Of a DNA stretch of 64,000 nt, positions 19,624 through 30,100 are shown in pieces; within the stretch, counting starts at the first letter, position 1; the number at the start of each line of letters is the position of its first letter. The stretch comes from CALFMR01 sp035550595 (lineage in GTDB: Bacteria; Acidobacteriota; Vicinamibacteria; Vicinamibacterales; SCN-69-37). The notes under the pieces are model-generated. The model was not told where the DNA came from. It ran no database searches and saw only the letters and a program-made list of their open reading frames with translations. The DNA is taken from positions 1 through 64,000 of the forward strand of contig DASZOV010000096.1 in assembly GCA_035550595.1 (NCBI GenBank). The letters are read 5' to 3'. The position numbers and the translations under genes are program-made.

Positions 19624-22329
19624 ATGCCGCTCCATCTGCGTCGTCTCACGGCCTTTGCCGCAGTCGCGGTGACGGCGATGACGCTCGCCGCGCTCGCGCG
19701 ATCGAGCCCAGTCGTCGAGGCGGCGCGCGTGACGTCGCCGCAGGACGTCTGGAGCCATCGCGTCGGCGACGACGGGTTTCTCCTGAGCTACCGACAACTC
19801 GTCGACTACTGGCGCACGCTCGCGAGGGACACGCCACGTGTGCGTGTGGTCGACATCGGACGAACGACCGAGGACCGGACGCAGGTGATGGCGATTGTCA
19901 CGTCGCCCGCCAATCAAGCACGGCTCGACGAATACCGCGACGTGTCCTCACGGCTCGCGCGCGGTCGCGGACTCGACGACGCCTCGGCGCACGCGCTCGC
20001 ACGCACCGGCAAGGCCATTGTCTGGATCGACGGCGGCCTCCACGCGACCGAAGTCCTCGGCGCGCAGCAGCTCGCCGAGCTCGTCTATCAACTCGCCAGC
20101 CGCACCGACGACGACGTCGAGCGCATTCTCGACGACGACATCGTGCTCGTGGCGGTTGCCAATCCGGACGGAATGGATCTGGTCGCCGACTGGTACGCGG
20201 CGCACGGCAATCTCGATCTCCCGGTGCTCTATCAGCACTACGCCGGCCACGACGACAACCGGGACTTCTACTTCGGCGCACTGGCCGAGACGCGGAACGT
20301 CAATCGCGTGCTCTATCGCGAGTGGTACCCGCAGATCGTCTACGACCATCATCAGACCGGACCGCGCGGCGCCGTCATGTTCGCGCCGCCCTTTCGCGAT
20401 CCCTTCAACTACTTCCTGCATCCCAACGTGCCAGCCGGCATCGACGCGCTCGGCGCGGCCATGGCGCAGCGTTTCATCGACGAGGGCAAGCCGGGCGTGA
20501 CGTCGCGTCGTGCGCAGAACTACTCGACCTGGTGGAACGGCGGGCTGCGGACGACGGCCGACTTCCACAACATGATTGGCCTGCTCACCGAGACGATCGG
20601 CGGTCCGTCGCCGGTGACCGTGCCGTTCGTGACCGCGCGACAAGTGCCGGATTCGAGCCAGTGGTGGCCGATTGCGCCGCAGCCGGCCTGGCATCTGCGG
20701 CAGTCGGTCGACTACTCGATGACGGCCAACTTCGCCGTGCTCGACTACGCGTCGCGGAACCGCGAGGCGCTTCTCTGGCGCGCCTATGCTATGGCGCGCG
20801 ACGAGATTCAGTGGGGCAGCGAGGACCATTGGACGCTGACGCCGCACGAAATCGCCGCGGTCGACGGCAGCGTGGACAGTGGATCGGATGGTCGCGCGCG
20901 ATATCTCGCGCTGACGACGCCCGAACGGCGAGACGCGCGCGGCTACATCATCTCTGCGGATCAGCCGGACGTCGGTGCCGCCACGCGGTTCGTCAATGCG
21001 CTCCTTCAAGCCGGCGTCGAGGTCGAGCAAGCATCATCGGACTTCACCGTGGCCGGTCGTCACTATCCTGCACAGTCGTTCGTTGTCCGGACCGCGCAGG
21101 CGTTTCGACCGCAGGTGCTCGACATGTTCGAGCCGCAGGACTATCCCGACGACATCCCCTCGCCGGGCGCGGCGCCGCAGCCGCCGTACGACAGCGCCGG
21201 CTACACACTCGCGTTCCAGATGGGCGTCCATTTCGATCGCGTGATCGAGGCGTTCGACGGTCCATTCGTGCCGTTGAAGGACGAGGCGACCGTGCCGATG
21301 GGACGTGTCGTCGATCGTGACAACGCGATTGGCTACGCGTTCACGCACCATGCGACGAACAGCTTCCGCCTCGTCAATCGCCTGCTCGCGGCACATGCGT
21401 CCGTGCGCTGGTTGAAGGACGGCGTCTTCGGTCCGGGGACGTTCTACGCTCCTGGCGCGTCCGGCGTGGAGTCGATCGTGCGGCAGGGGGCCAAGGAACT
21501 CGGCGTCGACGTGCAGGCGATCGCCATGCCCCTCGACGCGGCGCCGACCGTCGTGCAGCGGCCGCGCATCGGGCTCTACGACCGGTACGGCGGCAGCGTC
21601 CCGTCGGGCTGGACGCGGCTCGTCCTCGACGAGTTCGAGTTCCCCTACACGGTCGTCTATCCACCGGATCTCGATGCGGGCGGGTTGCGCGATCGTTTCG
21701 ACGTCCTCGTCTTCAACGGTGCCGGCATGCCACCGCCGTCGTCTGATGCGAGCGAAGGGAAGACGGCGCCTCCGACCGCGCAGGTCGGCGACGCGCCGGA
21801 ATCACCTGGCGGCCCGTACGCCGCCAGACGAGGGCGCGTGACGGCGTCGACGATGCGCGCGATCCAGGCCTTCGTTCGCGCCGGTGGGACCGTCATTGCC
21901 ATCGGCCAAGCCACGGCGAACGCGGCGCGGCAGTTCGATCTGCCAGTCGTCGACCGCGTCGCGAGCCTTTCACGCGACGTCTTCTACGTGCCGGGATCGA
22001 TTCTTCGCGTGGCCGTCGATCCCGACGATCCGATCGCCGCCGGCGCGGACGCGCACGTCGACGTGTACTACGACAACGATCCCGTGTTCTCGCTCGCGGG
22101 TCGATCACACACCGCGATCGATCGTGTGGCGTGGTTCGACAGCGCGTCGCCGCTCCGAAGCGGGTGGGCCCGGGGTGCCGCGCACCTCGATGGCGGCGCC
22201 GCGATCGTGAATGCGCGCGTCGGCGCCGGGCGCGTGATTCTCTTCGGGCCCGACATCCTCTTCCGCGCGCAGTCGTGGGGCACGTTCAAGTTGTTCTTCA
22301 ACGGCCTGCTGCTCGCCGCTACGCCATGA
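19624..22329 (+). CDS. Secreted M14-family zinc carboxypeptidase-like protein
   Basis: 901 aa with a signal peptide (about residues 1-35). The M14 domain occupies roughly 45-420: zinc ligands HATE (His about residue 140), a later His in YDHHQTG (about 242), and a catalytic Glu in LLTETIGG (about 323). The long C-terminal half contains an amidotransferase-like Rossmann part (FDVLVFNGAG...FVRAGGTVIAIGQ). Such large M14 proteins are common in Acidobacteriota and probably trim peptides outside the cytoplasm. The stop overlaps the next start as ATGA. Confidence 0.82.
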   Translation: MPLHLRRLTAFAAVAVTAMTLAALARSSPVVEAARVTSPQDVWSHRVGDDGFLLSYRQLVDYWRTLARDTPRVRVVDIGRTTEDRTQVMAIVTSPANQARLDEYRDVSSRLARGRGLDDASAHALARTGKAIVWIDGGLHATEVLGAQQLAELVYQLASRTDDDVERILDDDIVLVAVANPDGMDLVADWYAAHGNLDLPVLYQHYAGHDDNRDFYFGALAETRNVNRVLYREWYPQIVYDHHQTGPRGAVMFAPPFRDPFNYFLHPNVPAGIDALGAAMAQRFIDEGKPGVTSRRAQNYSTWWNGGLRTTADFHNMIGLLTETIGGPSPVTVPFVTARQVPDSSQWWPIAPQPAWHLRQSVDYSMTANFAVLDYASRNREALLWRAYAMARDEIQWGSEDHWTLTPHEIAAVDGSVDSGSDGRARYLALTTPERRDARGYIISADQPDVGAATRFVNALLQAGVEVEQASSDFTVAGRHYPAQSFVVRTAQAFRPQVLDMFEPQDYPDDIPSPGAAPQPPYDSAGYTLAFQMGVHFDRVIEAFDGPFVPLKDEATVPMGRVVDRDNAIGYAFTHHATNSFRLVNRLLAAHASVRWLKDGVFGPGTFYAPGASGVESIVRQGAKELGVDVQAIAMPLDAAPTVVQRPRIGLYDRYGGSVPSGWTRLVLDEFEFPYTVVYPPDLDAGGLRDRFDVLVFNGAGMPPPSSDASEGKTAPPTAQVGDAPESPGGPYAARRGRVTASTMRAIQAFVRAGGTVIAIGQATANAARQFDLPVVDRVASLSRDVFYVPGSILRVAVDPDDPIAAGADAHVDVYYDNDPVFSLAGRSHTAIDRVAWFDSASPLRSGWARGAAHLDGGAAIVNARVGAGRVILFGPDILFRAQSWGTFKLFFNGLLLAATP

Positions 22330-22598
22330 CTGACACGTGGCTCTATCCCGCCGATCTCCGTGATGCGCTCGCCGGTTTCGGCCTCGCGCCGCGCGCGGAC
22401 ACGCCGCCGGCGCTCGTGCGCGACGCGGTCAGCGACTTGTATCGGTACGAAATCCGGCAACTGCGCGACCGTCGTCGTCGCGGCGAAGTCGCACCCGACG
22501 ACTACGTCCCGGCCGTCATCGCGCTGCGCAAGAAATACTGGGTCCTGACGCTGCCCGCGAGCGGATGGGAGCGCATCTGCCGTCCGGAGGCACGCTGA
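22326..22598 (+). CDS. Small hypothetical protein coupled to the M14 peptidase gene
   Basis: 90 aa whose ATG overlaps the peptidase stop (ATGA). Recognisable features are a Leu/Arg-rich helix (YRYEIRQLRDRRRRGE) and an IALRKKYWVLTLP segment; no membrane segment or signal peptide. No family recognised. The coupling and the high third-position GC support a real gene. It converges with the winged-helix/TolB gene, whose stop lies 24 bp away. Confidence 0.6.
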   Translation: MTDTWLYPADLRDALAGFGLAPRADTPPALVRDAVSDLYRYEIRQLRDRRRRGEVAPDDYVPAVIALRKKYWVLTLPASGWERICRPEAR

Positions 22599-22622
22599 TG
22601 CGCGCTCGATAGCCGCGCACGG

Positions 22623-24980
22623 CTATCGGTCGAGGTTCTCGAGAACCCAGATCGCGCCCGACGTCTGCGTGATCGGCACGATCAGGCGGTCGCGCGTCAC
22701 GGCGAGCTGCAGGTTGGGGGTGTTGCGCACGAGCTGCAGCGAGGTGTCGAACGTCGAGACCTGGAACGGCTCGCCGACGGGGAGGCCACGGTCAGGATCG
22801 AAGCGGCGCCCCCACAGATTCCAGAAGCCGGCTCGATTCGACAGGAAGTAGAGCACGCGGCCATCCGGCGACCACCGCGGCTTGTCGTCGAAGTACCGGC
22901 CGTCGGTCATCGGAATCCAGGCGTCAGCGGGCACCGGTCGCGGAGACATCGGGGCGACGAAGACTGCAGAGCGCGTCGTCGGACTGCGAGCGGCGATGAA
23001 GCTGATCCATCGCTCATCCGGTGACCGCTTGGCCGCATAAAGATCCCGCGACGCATCGCTCGTGACGAGCTGCATGTCGGACTTGTTCCCGGCCGGCGGC
23101 GCCGAGGCCGGCAGCAGGCAGATCGCCGCGCGTCCGATGTTGGCGCCACAGCGCACCAGGAACGATCGGCCGTCGGCCGACCAGTCATAGAACATCTCGG
23201 GCGACTGCGTCGCGGCGAACACGCGCTCATCGTTGCCCCTCGCCCCGAGCACGACCACGGCGGCGCTTTGCAGCAGGTCGGTGGGCGTGCGCACGTACGC
23301 CAGGTACGCGCCGTCTCTCGACCACTTGGGCTGGACGATGGACGCCTGCGTCTCCATGACACGCATCCGTTCTTCACTGTTGCGGATCGAGCGGATCCAC
23401 AGCTCCTGTCGTCCGTGCGCCGTGACGCGATAGGCGAGGTGCTGGCCGTCGGGCGACATGTCGAGGATCTCGGCATTGGCCGTGTCGGGCGTCACCGGCT
23501 CGCCGCGGCCGAGCAGTTGGCCTGCGACCGGATCGAACGGCAGCGTCCAGATCACGGTCCGTTCCACGCGGCTGTCAAAGGCCAGGCGCCGACCATCCGG
23601 CGACAGGGCGATGCCGCTTTCGACACTCGTGCCCGTGGTCAATCGCTCGGGACCGGCAATCCAGTCCAACGATTTCGGATCGACGCGCACTCGCCACAAG
23701 TTCTGCGTCTCGTCGGCCCGGCCTTCGAAGTACAGCGCATCGCCGGTTGGCGCCCACGAGAAATTGCCGAAATGCAGCCCCGCATCTCTGATCCGCGCCG
23801 CGACCTCGGGACTGACGACGGACCGGACGGCGGGACCGTTGTTCGTATCGACGGCCACGGTCCAGAAGGTCCCGTGGTTCTCGCTGTTGGTCACATACGC
23901 GGATACGCGCCGGCCGTCGGGGTGCCAGGCGAGACGGCCACGGCTGTCCGCCCACGGAAACGCGGCCGACGGCAGCTTGGCGGGTGGCTGACCGTCCAAG
24001 GTCACGGTGTACGCGTCGAGGCCGTCGAAGAAGAGCACGCGCCGAGCGTCGGGCGACCATTGCGGCCGGACGCCAAAGTGGGCGATCTGACGGGGCGTGC
24101 CACCTTGCGCGGCCACGATGAACAGCCCACCCCCGTCGCTCTCGGATCGAAACGCCAGATATCGCCCGTCGGGCGACCAGGCCGGCTGCCACTGGCGCGC
24201 CGTCGCTGACGTGACTTGAACGGGTGGGCCGCCGGTGATGCGCGAGATCCAGATGCCGAAGCGGCCGTTTCGTTCGGAGCTGTACGCGACCATCTGCCCA
24301 TCGGGCGACCAGGACGGATCGCTGTCGAGATGGCCGGTTGACGTGAGCTGCCACAAGCGCGTCACCGGCAAGGTGTGGTGTTCGCCCGGCCCGTGCAGAA
24401 AGAATCCGGATGCCGCGCCGAGCGTCAAGCTGACGACGGCCGTTGCCGACACCAGGAGCACGCCAAGTCCCCAGAGCCGTCGTTGCGGGGACCGTGCGGC
24501 AGGTGCTGGCGGCGTTGGCGGTGTCGACGAATGATCGACGCCTGCCACCTGATGTTCGTCAGGCGAAGACGCCGCGGGCACGAACGGCACGCCGTCGGGA
24601 CGTGCCGCGCCCTGCTCGTCGAGCAGCGTTCCCCGCGCCAGTTCCGTGACGGGAAGCGTCAAACGGTAACCATGTCCGGACAACGTGGCGATGTAGTCGT
24701 GTTGTGGATCGCGCTCTCGAAGCACCTTGCGGAGCATCGAGATGTTACGAGCGAGATTGTTGTCCTCGACGATGACGTCCGGCCAGACGCGCGCGAACAG
24801 CTCGTCCTTGCTGACCGGCCGGCCGCGCATGTCGACCAGGACCAGAAGAACCTGAAACGCTTTGGGTGTCAGCGGGACTTCGGCAGCGTCGTGGTAGAGA
24901 CGGCCTACGGCCGGATCGGCCAGAAATGCACCGAACCGATAGAGCACATCGTGAGGACCGGCCGCCAATCTCATCGTCAT
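22623..24980 (-). CDS. CadC-like membrane regulator: winged-helix domain fused to a TolB-type propeller
   Basis: 785 aa. An OmpR/CadC-type winged helix (about residues 12-105: VPLTPKAFQVLLVLV, WPDVIVEDNNLARNISMLRKVL, GHGYRL) is followed by a linker, one membrane segment (about residues 165-195) and an extracytoplasmic beta-propeller with about eleven W-SPDG-type PD40 repeats. One-component membrane regulators of this kind bind DNA directly without phosphorylation. It is divergent from ggt and its TonB receptor across about 280 bp, so these are its most likely targets. Starts at 24980 and 24974 are both possible; the open frame to 25076 has no family support. Confidence 0.8.
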   Translation of the reverse strand: MTMRLAAGPHDVLYRFGAFLADPAVGRLYHDAAEVPLTPKAFQVLLVLVDMRGRPVSKDELFARVWPDVIVEDNNLARNISMLRKVLRERDPQHDYIATLSGHGYRLTLPVTELARGTLLDEQGAARPDGVPFVPAASSPDEHQVAGVDHSSTPPTPPAPAARSPQRRLWGLGVLLVSATAVVSLTLGAASGFFLHGPGEHHTLPVTRLWQLTSTGHLDSDPSWSPDGQMVAYSSERNGRFGIWISRITGGPPVQVTSATARQWQPAWSPDGRYLAFRSESDGGGLFIVAAQGGTPRQIAHFGVRPQWSPDARRVLFFDGLDAYTVTLDGQPPAKLPSAAFPWADSRGRLAWHPDGRRVSAYVTNSENHGTFWTVAVDTNNGPAVRSVVSPEVAARIRDAGLHFGNFSWAPTGDALYFEGRADETQNLWRVRVDPKSLDWIAGPERLTTGTSVESGIALSPDGRRLAFDSRVERTVIWTLPFDPVAGQLLGRGEPVTPDTANAEILDMSPDGQHLAYRVTAHGRQELWIRSIRNSEERMRVMETQASIVQPKWSRDGAYLAYVRTPTDLLQSAAVVVLGARGNDERVFAATQSPEMFYDWSADGRSFLVRCGANIGRAAICLLPASAPPAGNKSDMQLVTSDASRDLYAAKRSPDERWISFIAARSPTTRSAVFVAPMSPRPVPADAWIPMTDGRYFDDKPRWSPDGRVLYFLSNRAGFWNLWGRRFDPDRGLPVGEPFQVSTFDTSLQLVRNTPNLQLAVTRDRLIVPITQTSGAIWVLENLDR

Positions 24981-25202
24981 CGCGATCTCACGCGAGACGC
25001 CAGACGCTCGCACCCAGGCACGACGACCATCCGGGAAGGGCTCTCCAATCTTAGGAGTGTCACTGGTCGGATGCAACTGCGTCTTTCGTGAATCGCTGAC
25101 GTTATTGGCGGTTTTCAGGATCTTCGCGCAATTTTCATCGCCTTTGCCAAAGACGCGGCGTCGACCGCCTCCCTACAGTGTCCTCGCGTGACGCGGAACG
25201 GA

Positions 25203-25236
25203 CGTCCGTGAGCCCGCGATGGCAGGGGCACGGACG
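25203..25236. promoter_or_regulatory. Inverted repeat in the ggt leader
   Basis: CGTCCGTG and CACGGACG, perfect 8-bp arms with an 18-bp spacer, lie 26 bp before the ggt start codon, between ggt and the divergent regulator gene. It could be an operator or an RNA hairpin in the ggt leader. No clear -10/-35 box was identified. Confidence 0.35.
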
Positions 25237-25262
25237 CCGAGATCACACGCGAAGGACAGGTG

Positions 25263-27125
25263 ATGACAGACACGCGCGTCGTGGTTCGGTCGATCGCTGC
25301 CGGGTGCAGTCTCGTAGTGCTTGCGCTCTTGCCCGTCGTTCACGGACTGGCTCAGGGGCAGTCGGAAGCCACGCGGGGACCGGAATCGTTGCGGACGACT
25401 CGTCCGGTCATCACCGGCCGCCGCTATGCGGTGAGCGCCATGAAACCGCAGGCGACCGAAGCGGCCGTGCGCATCCTCGAGGCGGGTGGCAACGCGTTCG
25501 ACGCGGCCGTAGCAGGGCAGGCCGTTCTGTCGCTCGTGCACCCCGGCTTCAACGGCTACGGCAGCGATGCCGAGCTGCTCGTCTACGACGCCAAGGCCAA
25601 GAAGGTGTTCTCGATCAACGCCGAAGGCACCGCGCCGGCGCTCGCGACGATCGCGTGGTACCAGGAGCACGCGAACGGTCGCATTCCGATCAATGACGGC
25701 CTCTTGTCGGCGACCGTGCCGGGCGTCGTCGATGCCTGGTATCTGCTGCTCGACCGCTGGGGCACGATGAGCTTCGCGCAGGTGCTCCAGCCCGCGATCG
25801 AGGTTGCCGAAGAAGGCTTTCCACTCGACGCCGGTCTCGCGCGTGCGATGCGCTCGCGTGCGCTCGCCAAGTACCCCACGAGCGCGCGGCTCTATCAGCC
25901 CGCGGGCCATCCCTACCAGACGGGCGACATCTTCCGGAATCCGGACGCCGGGCGGTTCCTTCGCAAGTTGATTGAGGCCGAAGCGGCGGCGTCATCCAAA
26001 GGGCGTCACGCGGCGCTCCTCGCGGCGCGCGACCGGTTCTACAAAGGCGACATCGCGCACACCATGGCGGATTTCGCCGAGCGCGAGGGCGGACTCTTTC
26101 GCTACGAGGACTTCGCGAGCTATCACGCCGACGTCGAGACGCCGGTCTCGGTCAACTACCGCGGGTACGACATCTACAAGAACCCGTCCGCGACGCAGGG
26201 GCCGACCGAGCTGTTCGCGCTGAACATGCTCGAAGGCTTCGATCTGAAAGCGATGGGGCTCAACAGCGCGGCCTACATCCACACGTCGGCCGAAGCCATC
26301 AAGCTGGCCATGGCGGACCGCGAGCGGTACCTCGGCGACGCGCACTTCATCGACATCCCCTTCGCCGGGCTCCTGAGCAAGCCATACGGGGCCGAGCGGC
26401 GCCGCCTGATCGATCCGGACCACGCCTCGCTCGTGCTGCGTCCCGGCGATCCGTTCGCCGTGATGGGCGCTTCCGGGCATCTCAGCGCCGCGCGCTATCC
26501 CTATCACGTGACGTACGACGGGATCGCCGACTACGAAGGCGATACGAGTTACCTCGCGGTCGTCGATCGCAATCACGACATGGTCAGTTTCGAGCCGAGC
26601 CTGCACAGCGAGTGGGGATCGAAGGTCGTCATCGCCGACCTGGGCTTCATCTTGAATTGCCGCGGCGACTATTACTCGCTCGTGCCCGGCGAAGCGACCG
26701 CGCTCGCGCCGGGGAAGCGGCCACGGTCGACGCTGCAGAGCACGCTCGTCATGAAGGACGGCCAGCCCTACATGGTGCTGGGCAGTCCGGGCGGCGACGA
26801 CCAGATCATGCGCACGATGCAGACGCTCCTCAACATCGTGGACTTCGGCCTGAACGTGCAGCAGGCGATCGAGTCGCCGCGCTGGTCGACGACGAGCTTC
26901 CCCTCATCGGTGTTTCCGCACGCCATGCGGCCGGGCAGCGCGATTTCTCTGGAGTCGCGCATTCCCACCGACGTCGCCGACGCGCTGACCGCCAAGGGTC
27001 ATCGCGTCACGTTTTCCGGCCCCTGGTCCAAAGCGGAAATGGCCGTCATCCAGATCGATCCGACCACCGGCGTCCTGAACGCGGGCGCCGACCCGCGCGT
27101 CGACGCCTACGCCTGGGCGCGCTAG
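25263..27125 (+). CDS. ggt: Gamma-glutamyltransferase
   Basis: 620 aa with a signal peptide (about residues 1-31). The precursor self-cleaves before the nucleophile Thr in GDTSYLAV (about residue 428) to give large and small subunits. The NAFDAAVA motif near the N-terminus and GSPGGD near the C-terminus of the core are typical. It hydrolyses or transfers the gamma-glutamyl group of glutathione and related peptides in the periplasm. GTG at 25260 and ATG at 25263 are adjacent; AAGGACAG precedes them. A TonB receptor follows by 46 bp. Confidence 0.92.
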   Translation: MTDTRVVVRSIAAGCSLVVLALLPVVHGLAQGQSEATRGPESLRTTRPVITGRRYAVSAMKPQATEAAVRILEAGGNAFDAAVAGQAVLSLVHPGFNGYGSDAELLVYDAKAKKVFSINAEGTAPALATIAWYQEHANGRIPINDGLLSATVPGVVDAWYLLLDRWGTMSFAQVLQPAIEVAEEGFPLDAGLARAMRSRALAKYPTSARLYQPAGHPYQTGDIFRNPDAGRFLRKLIEAEAAASSKGRHAALLAARDRFYKGDIAHTMADFAEREGGLFRYEDFASYHADVETPVSVNYRGYDIYKNPSATQGPTELFALNMLEGFDLKAMGLNSAAYIHTSAEAIKLAMADRERYLGDAHFIDIPFAGLLSKPYGAERRRLIDPDHASLVLRPGDPFAVMGASGHLSAARYPYHVTYDGIADYEGDTSYLAVVDRNHDMVSFEPSLHSEWGSKVVIADLGFILNCRGDYYSLVPGEATALAPGKRPRSTLQSTLVMKDGQPYMVLGSPGGDDQIMRTMQTLLNIVDFGLNVQQAIESPRWSTTSFPSSVFPHAMRPGSAISLESRIPTDVADALTAKGHRVTFSGPWSKAEMAVIQIDPTTGVLNAGADPRVDAYAWAR

Positions 27126-27171
27126 CGGCGCGCGTCCGAGGCACGCCAGTGCACGACCACAGGAGGTACTC

Positions 27172-30100
27172 ATGACAGCGATGAACGGCCCACGAACGTG
27201 CACCGGACGTCGGTGGCGGCATGTGGGCCTGGCGGCGGTCTTCAGCGTCCTGCTGGGCACCGCGTCGATGGTCCACGCACAGATCACGACGGGGTCGATT
27301 ACGGGCACCGTCGAAGACACCCAGGGCGGCGTCTTGCCCGGCGCCTCGGTCACGCTCGTGAACGACGCGCAAGGGACGCGGTCGGCCGTCATCGTGACGA
27401 ACGGCGACGGCGACTTCGTCCTGGCGAACGTCTCGCCGGGCACGTACACCGTCGAAGTGGAGCTGTCGTCGTTCAAGACGTTGCGGCGTTCGGGCGTCTC
27501 GGTGGGCGCGGGTGAGCGCGTCGCCATCGGCGTGCTCACGCTCGAGCTCGGCGGCACCAGCGAAGTCGTCGACGTCCGGGGCGAGGCGCCGCTCATTCAA
27601 GCGACCACGGGTGACCGCTCGTTCGCCGTGCCTGCGACCGCGGTGGACAATCTGCCGATCGCGAGCCGGAGTTTCACGGCGCTGGCCGCGCTGGCGCCGG
27701 GCGTGACCGGCACGACTCGGATCGGTGGTGGGGGCACGACGTTCGTGATGATCGACGGCGTCGGGGCCGTCGACACTGGCTCGAACGGCGCGCCGCTCCT
27801 GCAGATGAACGTGGAGTCGATCGCCGAGGTCAAGGTCCTTGGATCGAACTATCAGGCGGAGTACGGACGGACGAGCGGTCTCCAGATCACGGCTGTGACC
27901 AAGAGCGGCACGAATCAGTTCCACGGCTCGTTGTACGACGTCGAACGCAACTCGGATTGGAACGCCAACAGCCGGGAGAACGTCCTGAACGGCGATCCGA
28001 AGACGGTGTTGAAGGAACGCGACTGGGGCTTTTCGATTGGCGGTCCCGTCGGCAAGCCGGGCGGCAACAACAAGTTGTTCTTCTTCTACGCGCAGGAATT
28101 CGAACCGCGCACCGGTGGCAACAACGTCGTTCGCTATCGGATGCCCACCGCGCTCGAGCGCGCCGGCGACTTCTCGCAGACGACGGACAACAACGGCAAT
28201 CCATATCCGTACATTCGCGATCCACAACTGTCCGGTCGATGCGATGCCACGAGTCAGGCCGCCTGTTTCGCCGATGGCGGCGTGCTCGGCCGGATTCCGG
28301 CCGACCGTCTCTATCAGCCAGGGCTGAACATCCTGAATTCCTATCCGCTGCCGAACATCACGGATGTGCCGGAGGGGCAGGCCTACAACTTCCAGCTCAC
28401 ACGGCCGACCGAGAGCATCCTCAGTTGGCAGCCGGCGATTCGTCTCGACTATCAGCCGCTGCCCAAGCTTCGCGCCTCGGTCAAGTACTCCGGATGGCAA
28501 CAGCGGGACCAGACGATCAACGGCACGCTGCCCGGCTTCAACGACACGCGCATGCCGCATCCCTTGGTCTTTTCGTGGGCCAATACGGTCAACTACACGA
28601 TCAACGCGACGACGTTCCTGGAAGCGACCTACGGCCGCAGCCAGAACGAGCTGGCCGGATGCGCGCTCGCGCAGCAGTCGACCGGGCCGTCGTTCTGCAC
28701 GAGTGCCGTGCCGTTCGGTCCGAATTCGGATCGGCGCACGACCGGGTTGGCCGATCTCCCGATGCTGTTCCCGGACGCGAACGTCATCAATCCGGCCTAC
28801 TACGTGTACAACGCCTTCGAGCGTCTCTCGCCGCCGTTCTGGGACGGCACGCGGGCGTGGCTGCCGCCGGTCTTCGCCTACGGAAGCCGCATTGCCAATG
28901 CGCCGCCGAACAATGGCATCACGAGTTACATCAACACGAACGTGACCGACGACTTCGCCGTCAGCGTGACGAAGGTCATGGGGCGCCACACCATCAAGAG
29001 CGGCTTCTACTTCGCGCACGCGCTGAAGTCGTCGAACACGCAGCGGGGCAGCAATTCGTTTCCGGGTGCGCCCTTCGGCAGCTTGAGCTTCGCGCAGGAC
29101 ACGGTCGGCACCAATCCATTCGACACGTCGTTCGGATTCGCCAACGCCGCGATTGGCAGCTTCAGCTCGTTCCTCCAGTCGTCGACGTTCGTCGAGACGA
29201 AGTCCGTCTACAACAACAGCGAGGCGTACGTTCAGGACAACTGGCGCGTCAACGGCCATCTGACCCTGGACTACGGCATGCGTTTCGTCCATCAGCAGCC
29301 GCAGCACGACGTCCTCGATCAAGCGTCGAACTTCTTTCCCGATCGCTGGTCGCTCGCCGATGCGCCGATCCTCTTCGTCCCAGGGTGCGCGAACGGCACG
29401 TACCCGTGTTCAGGCACGAACCGTCAGGCGATGAACCCGGTCACCGGTGAGTTCCTCGGACCGAATTCGACGCTCGCGATTGGCACGCTCGTGCCGGGAA
29501 GCGGCAATCCGACGAACGGCTTGTTCCGACAGGGGGACGGAATCGCGCAGACGGGCTTCATCTGGCCGCGGCTCGCGGTGTCGCCGCGTTTCGGGATGGC
29601 GTACGACGTCACCGGCCGGCAGCGACTGGTCGTGCGTGGCGGCCTCGGCTGGCTCTACGATCGCCCCGACGCATCGACGACGACCGCGGCGGCCGGCAAT
29701 CCGCCGACGGCCAGAAACGTGACCGTGCGTTACGGGCAACTCGAGAGCCTTGGCAGCGAAGGGCTGACGACCGAGGCGCCGCCGGCGCTGGCCGGGCTGT
29801 GGGAATACGACTCAGGCGCGTTGCCGACCTCGGTGCAATGGAACGGCGGCGTGCAGGTGATGCTGCCGTTCGCCACCTCGCTCGACGTGTCGTACGTCGG
29901 ACAGCACAGCTTCCATGAAGGGCAGACCGTCAATCTCAACGCGGTCGACTTCGGCGCGGCGTTCCTGCCCGAGAACCAGGATCTGACGCTCGCCTCGAGC
30001 GCCACGCCAGGCGCCACGGCGCTCTCCGCCGACCTGCTGCGTCCGATGCGCGGCTATGGGACCATCACGGACAACCTGCAGATCGGCTGGCACACGTACC

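Noticed and set aside
27046..29322. 758-codon minus-strand frame opposite the TonB receptor
   Set aside because: Arg/Val-rich with no domains; the receptor frame has a signal peptide and barrel signature.
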